Source of the DNA: Bacteroidota bacterium | GTDB taxonomy: Bacteria > Bacteroidota > Bacteroidia > UBA7662 | Direction of reading: 5' to 3' | DNA length: 8,559 nt | Assembly: GCA_016868875.1 (NCBI GenBank) | Contig: VGFN01000047.1 | Location: 1-8,559 of the forward strand | Shown: positions 6,145-8,559 of the stretch, piece by piece | Position numbering within the stretch: position 1 is the first letter of the stretch | Layout of the letters: every line of letters starts with the position of its first letter | Program-made: the position numbers and the translations under genes | The notes under the pieces: generated by a model | Database searches by the model: none | What the model was told of the DNA's origin: nothing | The model's input: only the letters and a program-made list of their open reading frames with translations

Positions 6145-7431
6145 TTAGAGCAGCATCGAAACTGGATCGCGGAGCATCAACGCAAAGCTTTGGAGGAAGG
6201 CGGCACCGGTTGCGCCGTCCACCACCCGATGATCACAAGATAATGTTACGGTCATGCGTTGTCCGATTCCCAATTGTCCGTTGCGTACCACAGGGCATTC
6301 GCGAACTGCACCAACCGCCATGATGCAAGCATCCGGTGGATTGATGATGGCGGTGAATGCCTCGATACCAAACATTCCCAAATTGCTAATTGTAAAGGTA
6401 TTACCTTCCCAATCTTGTGGCTGGAGCTTCTTTTCTCGGGCTTTGGCGGCAAAGTCCTTGGATTGGCTGGCCAATTGAACCAAATTCTTTTGGTCGGCAA
6501 AGCGGAGGACTGGCACCACAAGTCCTTCGGGCAGGGCCATAGCCACTCCGATATGGATATGGTCGTTTTGTCGAATGCGATCGCCAAGCCAGGAGGAATT
6601 GACCACGGGATGTTGCCGCAAGGCCATGGCAGCCGCCTTGATCACCAGGTCGTTGACCGAAATTTTGACCGGTGAGTTTTGGTTCAATCGGGCCCTGGCC
6701 TCTATCGCCTGGTCCATGTCAATTTCCATGGTGAGGTAGAAGTGAGGGGCAGCATTTTTGGATTCTGAAAGCCTTCTTGCAATGGTTTTACGCATTTGGG
6801 ATAAGGGCATATCCTTGAAGGATTCGCCTTGACCCGCTGCCCTATTCAGGTAAGCACTCAAATCCATGCTCGTTCCCAACCCCGATGCTGGTGGGGTCAC
6901 TGAATGGGCAGATCCTTGGTAATTCTCAATATCGCGGCGCACGATTCGGCCATGGTCTCCCGTCCCTTGGATTTGAGACAAAGAAAGTCCGAGATCCGCA
7001 GCCATTTTTTTGGCGAGTGGGGAGGCCTTCACACGATGCTCATCGGTCGAACCTTGGTGCTCATCGGTTGAGCCTTGGTGTTCTTCCTTCGAGGCCATGG
7101 GTACGCTGGGTCCAGGATTCGATGGTGCTTCAGGTTGGGTAATGGAGGCCTTGCTTGGTCCTTGGCTTGACAACAAAGAGGAAATGTCTTCGCCCTCTTT
7201 GCCCACGATGGCAATGATGGCATCCACCGGGACGGCTTGGCCTTGCTCCACACCGATATGAAGAAGCGTGCCCTTGACATAATTTTCCAATTCCATGGTG
7301 GCCTTGTCGGTTTCAACTTCCGCGAGGATATCGCCGGATTTGACAGGGTCGCCAACTTTTTTGTTCCAAGCGACAATGACCCCTTCGGTCATCGTATCAC
7401 TCATTTTGGGCATTCGAATTATCTCGGCCAT
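6145..7431 (-). CDS. pdhC: Dihydrolipoyl acyltransferase, E2 of a 2-oxoacid dehydrogenase complex (probably pyruvate dehydrogenase)
   Basis: E2 forms the core of the complex and transfers the acyl group from the lipoyl arm to CoA. The 428 residues hold one lipoyl domain (1-80, ETDKATMEL with the lipoylated lysine at 43), a linker (about 81-134), a peripheral subunit-binding domain (about 135-170, ASPLAKKMAADLGL then GTGDHGRIVRRDIENY) and the catalytic domain (about 195-428). The catalytic signature DHRVVDG is intact with His401 and Asp405, and the C-terminus PVSMLL is typical. MPKMSDTMTEG at the start and INPPDACIMAVGA near the end favour a pyruvate rather than a 2-oxoglutarate enzyme; a branched-chain substrate is possible. 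Many Bacteroidota pyruvate E2 proteins carry two lipoyl domains; this has one. No E1 or E3 gene is adjacent within the window. The linker is unusual in holding a His/Glu/Asp-rich tandem repeat instead of the common Ala/Pro-rich sequence. No Shine-Dalgarno sequence precedes the ATG at 7431. Confidence 0.92.
   Translation of the reverse strand: MAEIIRMPKMSDTMTEGVIVAWNKKVGDPVKSGDILAEVETDKATMELENYVKGTLLHIGVEQGQAVPVDAIIAIVGKEGEDISSLLSSQGPSKASITQPEAPSNPGPSVPMASKEEHQGSTDEHQGSTDEHRVKASPLAKKMAADLGLSLSQIQGTGDHGRIVRRDIENYQGSAHSVTPPASGLGTSMDLSAYLNRAAGQGESFKDMPLSQMRKTIARRLSESKNAAPHFYLTMEIDMDQAIEARARLNQNSPVKISVNDLVIKAAAMALRQHPVVNSSWLGDRIRQNDHIHIGVAMALPEGLVVPVLRFADQKNLVQLASQSKDFAAKAREKKLQPQDWEGNTFTISNLGMFGIEAFTAIINPPDACIMAVGAVRECPVVRNGQLGIGQRMTVTLSCDHRVVDGATGAAFLQSFALMLRDPVSMLL
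7037..7078 (-). repeat. Two 21-bp tandem repeats in the E2 linker
   Basis: Bases 7037-7057 and 7058-7078 match at 19 of 21 positions and are in frame with the E2 gene. They encode two copies of the heptad EHQGSTD (residues 117-123 and 124-130), followed by a third partial copy EHR. The repeat lies between the lipoyl and subunit-binding domains, so copy-number change would alter linker length without touching a folded domain. Confidence 0.88.
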
Positions 7432-7462
7432 CGGCAGGGGGTTCTTGACTTTGGAAAAAGGC

Positions 7463-7470
7463 TAGGTTTG
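7463..7470 (+). promoter_or_regulatory. Probable -7 promoter element for the glcD-like gene
   Basis: TAGGTTTG at 7463-7470 matches TAnnTTTG exactly, 34 bases before the ATG at 7505, and implies a leader of about 28 nt. A TTTG-type -33 box at the right distance (about 7439-7443) is not present; the nearest TTG is at 7445, too close. It faces the -7 box of the E2 promoter on the other strand across only eight bases. Confidence 0.4.
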
Positions 7471-7478
7471 AAGAAGCG

Positions 7479-7486
7479 CAAAATTA
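7479..7486 (-). promoter_or_regulatory. Probable -7 promoter element for the E2 gene
   Basis: Read on the minus strand, positions 7486-7479 are TAATTTTG, an exact TAnnTTTG. Transcription would start near 7472-7474 and give a leader of about 42 nt before the ATG at 7431. No TTTG -33 box is visible at the expected distance (around 7506-7511), so strength is uncertain and an activator is possible. Confidence 0.4.
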
Positions 7487-7504
7487 ATTCAATAACTTAG
7501 GCCC

Positions 7505-8559
7505 ATGGCTTTGACAACGTCTTTTTTGGATGAAATCCTTGTATTCCTGCCAGCGGATGCCGTGCGATTTAACGATTTGGAAGATTTCGGCCGGGATGAG
7601 ACCGATGATTATTGTTTCGAACCTGATTTGGTGGTCTTTCCGGGTAGCGCTGAGGATACGGCACGAATTTTGGCTTTGTGTAACCGGTATAAGGTTCCGG
7701 TGACTTGCCGAGGGGGTGGAACAGGCTTAAGCGGAGGTGCCTTGCCGGTACGGGGTGGCTTGGTCCTGAGCACGGATCGTTTAAACCGAATTTTACAAAT
7801 TGATACGGCCAACTTGCAGGTTACCGTGGAACCGGGGGTGATTACCCAAGTGCTCCAGGAGTCGGTGGCGGAATTTGGCCTGTATTACCCACCAGACCCT
7901 TCGTCCAGGGGGACATGTACCTTGGGTGGGAACCTGGCGGAGTCGGCAGGGGGACCCCATGCGTTTAAATACGGGACCACCAGGGACTATGTTTTGAACC
8001 TGCAGGTTGCCTTGATGGACGGTTCCTTGATTTGGACAGGGGCCAACGTGACCAAATACGCCACAGGGTATCACCTCACGCAGTTGATGGTCGGCAGCGA
8101 GGGTACCCTGGGGGTGATTACCAAGGCTGTTCTGAGGTTGATCCCCGCTCCAGGGGCTGATTTGCTGCTTTCAGCGCCATTCTATGATTTGGAGTCAGCT
8201 TGCAGGGCCGTTTCGGCCATACAACTTGCGGGGATACGGCCTTCGGCAGTGGAGTTCATGGAGAAAGAGGCCTTGGAGATGTCTGCAAAATTTCTTGGAA
8301 TCAACATGCCATTTCCTTCCGATGTGGTTGCGGAATTACTTATTGAGCTGGATGGAGACAGTTTGGATCAGCTGTACCCGCTCGCGGAACGTTTATCCAA
8401 AATTTTGGAACAAGAAGGCGCCGGCGATATACGATTGGCTGATCAAGCGGATACCAAGGAGACCTTGTGGCGACTGCGTCGGCAAATCGGTCATGCCGTC
8501 CGGGCTCATTCCACCTACAAGGAGGAAGACACGGTGGTCCCCATGTCCGCGTTGCCTTC
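7505..8559 (+). CDS. glcD: FAD-linked oxidase of the GlcD / D-lactate dehydrogenase type (partial, runs off the right edge)
   Basis: The frame is open from the ATG at 7505 to the window end (351 codons). An in-frame TAA at 7493 makes this ATG the first possible start. Enzymes of this family oxidise 2-hydroxyacids such as glycolate, D-lactate or D-2-hydroxyglutarate, passing electrons through FAD to the respiratory chain or another acceptor. The FAD-binding domain (about 38-217) shows PGSAEDTARIL, the glycine-rich RGGGTGLSGG (69-78) that holds the pyrophosphate of FAD, PPDPSSRGTCTLGGN (129-143), and VGSEGTLG (196-203). The C-terminal oxidase domain has begun; EDTVVP at 341-346 resembles its conserved ED-x-VVP segment. 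Typical members are about 460-470 residues, so roughly a quarter is missing, including the C-terminal metal or substrate ligands. Substrate therefore cannot be set. It is divergent from the E2 gene, and the link between them may be only carbon metabolism in general. Confidence 0.9.
   Translation, partial: MALTTSFLDEILVFLPADAVRFNDLEDFGRDETDDYCFEPDLVVFPGSAEDTARILALCNRYKVPVTCRGGGTGLSGGALPVRGGLVLSTDRLNRILQIDTANLQVTVEPGVITQVLQESVAEFGLYYPPDPSSRGTCTLGGNLAESAGGPHAFKYGTTRDYVLNLQVALMDGSLIWTGANVTKYATGYHLTQLMVGSEGTLGVITKAVLRLIPAPGADLLLSAPFYDLESACRAVSAIQLAGIRPSAVEFMEKEALEMSAKFLGINMPFPSDVVAELLIELDGDSLDQLYPLAERLSKILEQEGAGDIRLADQADTKETLWRLRRQIGHAVRAHSTYKEEDTVVPMSALP

Noticed and set aside
1..8559. CRISPR array, insertion sequence, phage remnant, tRNA or defence system
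   Set aside because: No spaced direct repeats, terminal inverted repeats, transposase or integrase motifs, or tRNA-like cloverleaf were seen. All long coding regions are recognised housekeeping or metabolic genes in a compact layout.

Overview
The window comes from the chromosome of a member of the Bacteroidota. Four things point there. The primary sigma factor is short (288 residues) with the N-terminus typical of the phylum (MRQLKI...SLDKYLMEIG). The gene order is rpsO, pnp, rpoD, preceded by the end of an apparent accD. The start codons generally lack Shine-Dalgarno sequences. Most intergenic gaps carry the Bacteroidota -7 promoter element TAnnTTTG. Base composition looks moderate, near 50% GC by eye, so a low-GC flavobacterium is less likely, but genus or family cannot be set from this sequence alone.

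Layout: 1-105, end of a probable accD (fatty-acid synthesis). 106-237, consensus promoter and untranslated leader of rpsO. 238-507, rpsO (ribosomal protein S15), then an intrinsic terminator at 518-542. 642-2927, pnp (polynucleotide phosphorylase) with an Arg/Gly/Asp/Pro-rich tail encoded partly by a perfect 27-bp tandem repeat. 3012-3878, rpoD. 3904-5502 on the minus strand, prfC (release factor 3), convergent with rpoD. 5568-6137, a membrane-anchored thioredoxin-fold protein, divergent from prfC. 6145-7431 on the minus strand, the E2 acyltransferase of a 2-oxoacid dehydrogenase complex, probably pyruvate dehydrogenase. 7505 to the right edge, a GlcD-type FAD-linked oxidase that runs out of the window.

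The left half is core information processing: a ribosomal protein, an RNA-degrading enzyme, the housekeeping sigma factor and a translation-recycling GTPase. The right half is redox and central carbon metabolism: thioredoxin-like protein, E2 with its lipoyl arm, and a 2-hydroxyacid oxidase. The sigma factor encoded here should be the one that reads the TAnnTTTG promoters seen in front of its neighbours.

I found no mobile element, CRISPR array, tRNA, rRNA, toxin-antitoxin or defence locus, and I do not think the window holds an undescribed system. The points worth a second look are regulatory and small-scale: five exact TAnnTTTG boxes in the gaps, two interlocked divergent promoter pairs, an almost leaderless prfC transcript, a structured rpsO leader, and two repeat-encoded disordered segments (PNPase tail, E2 linker).
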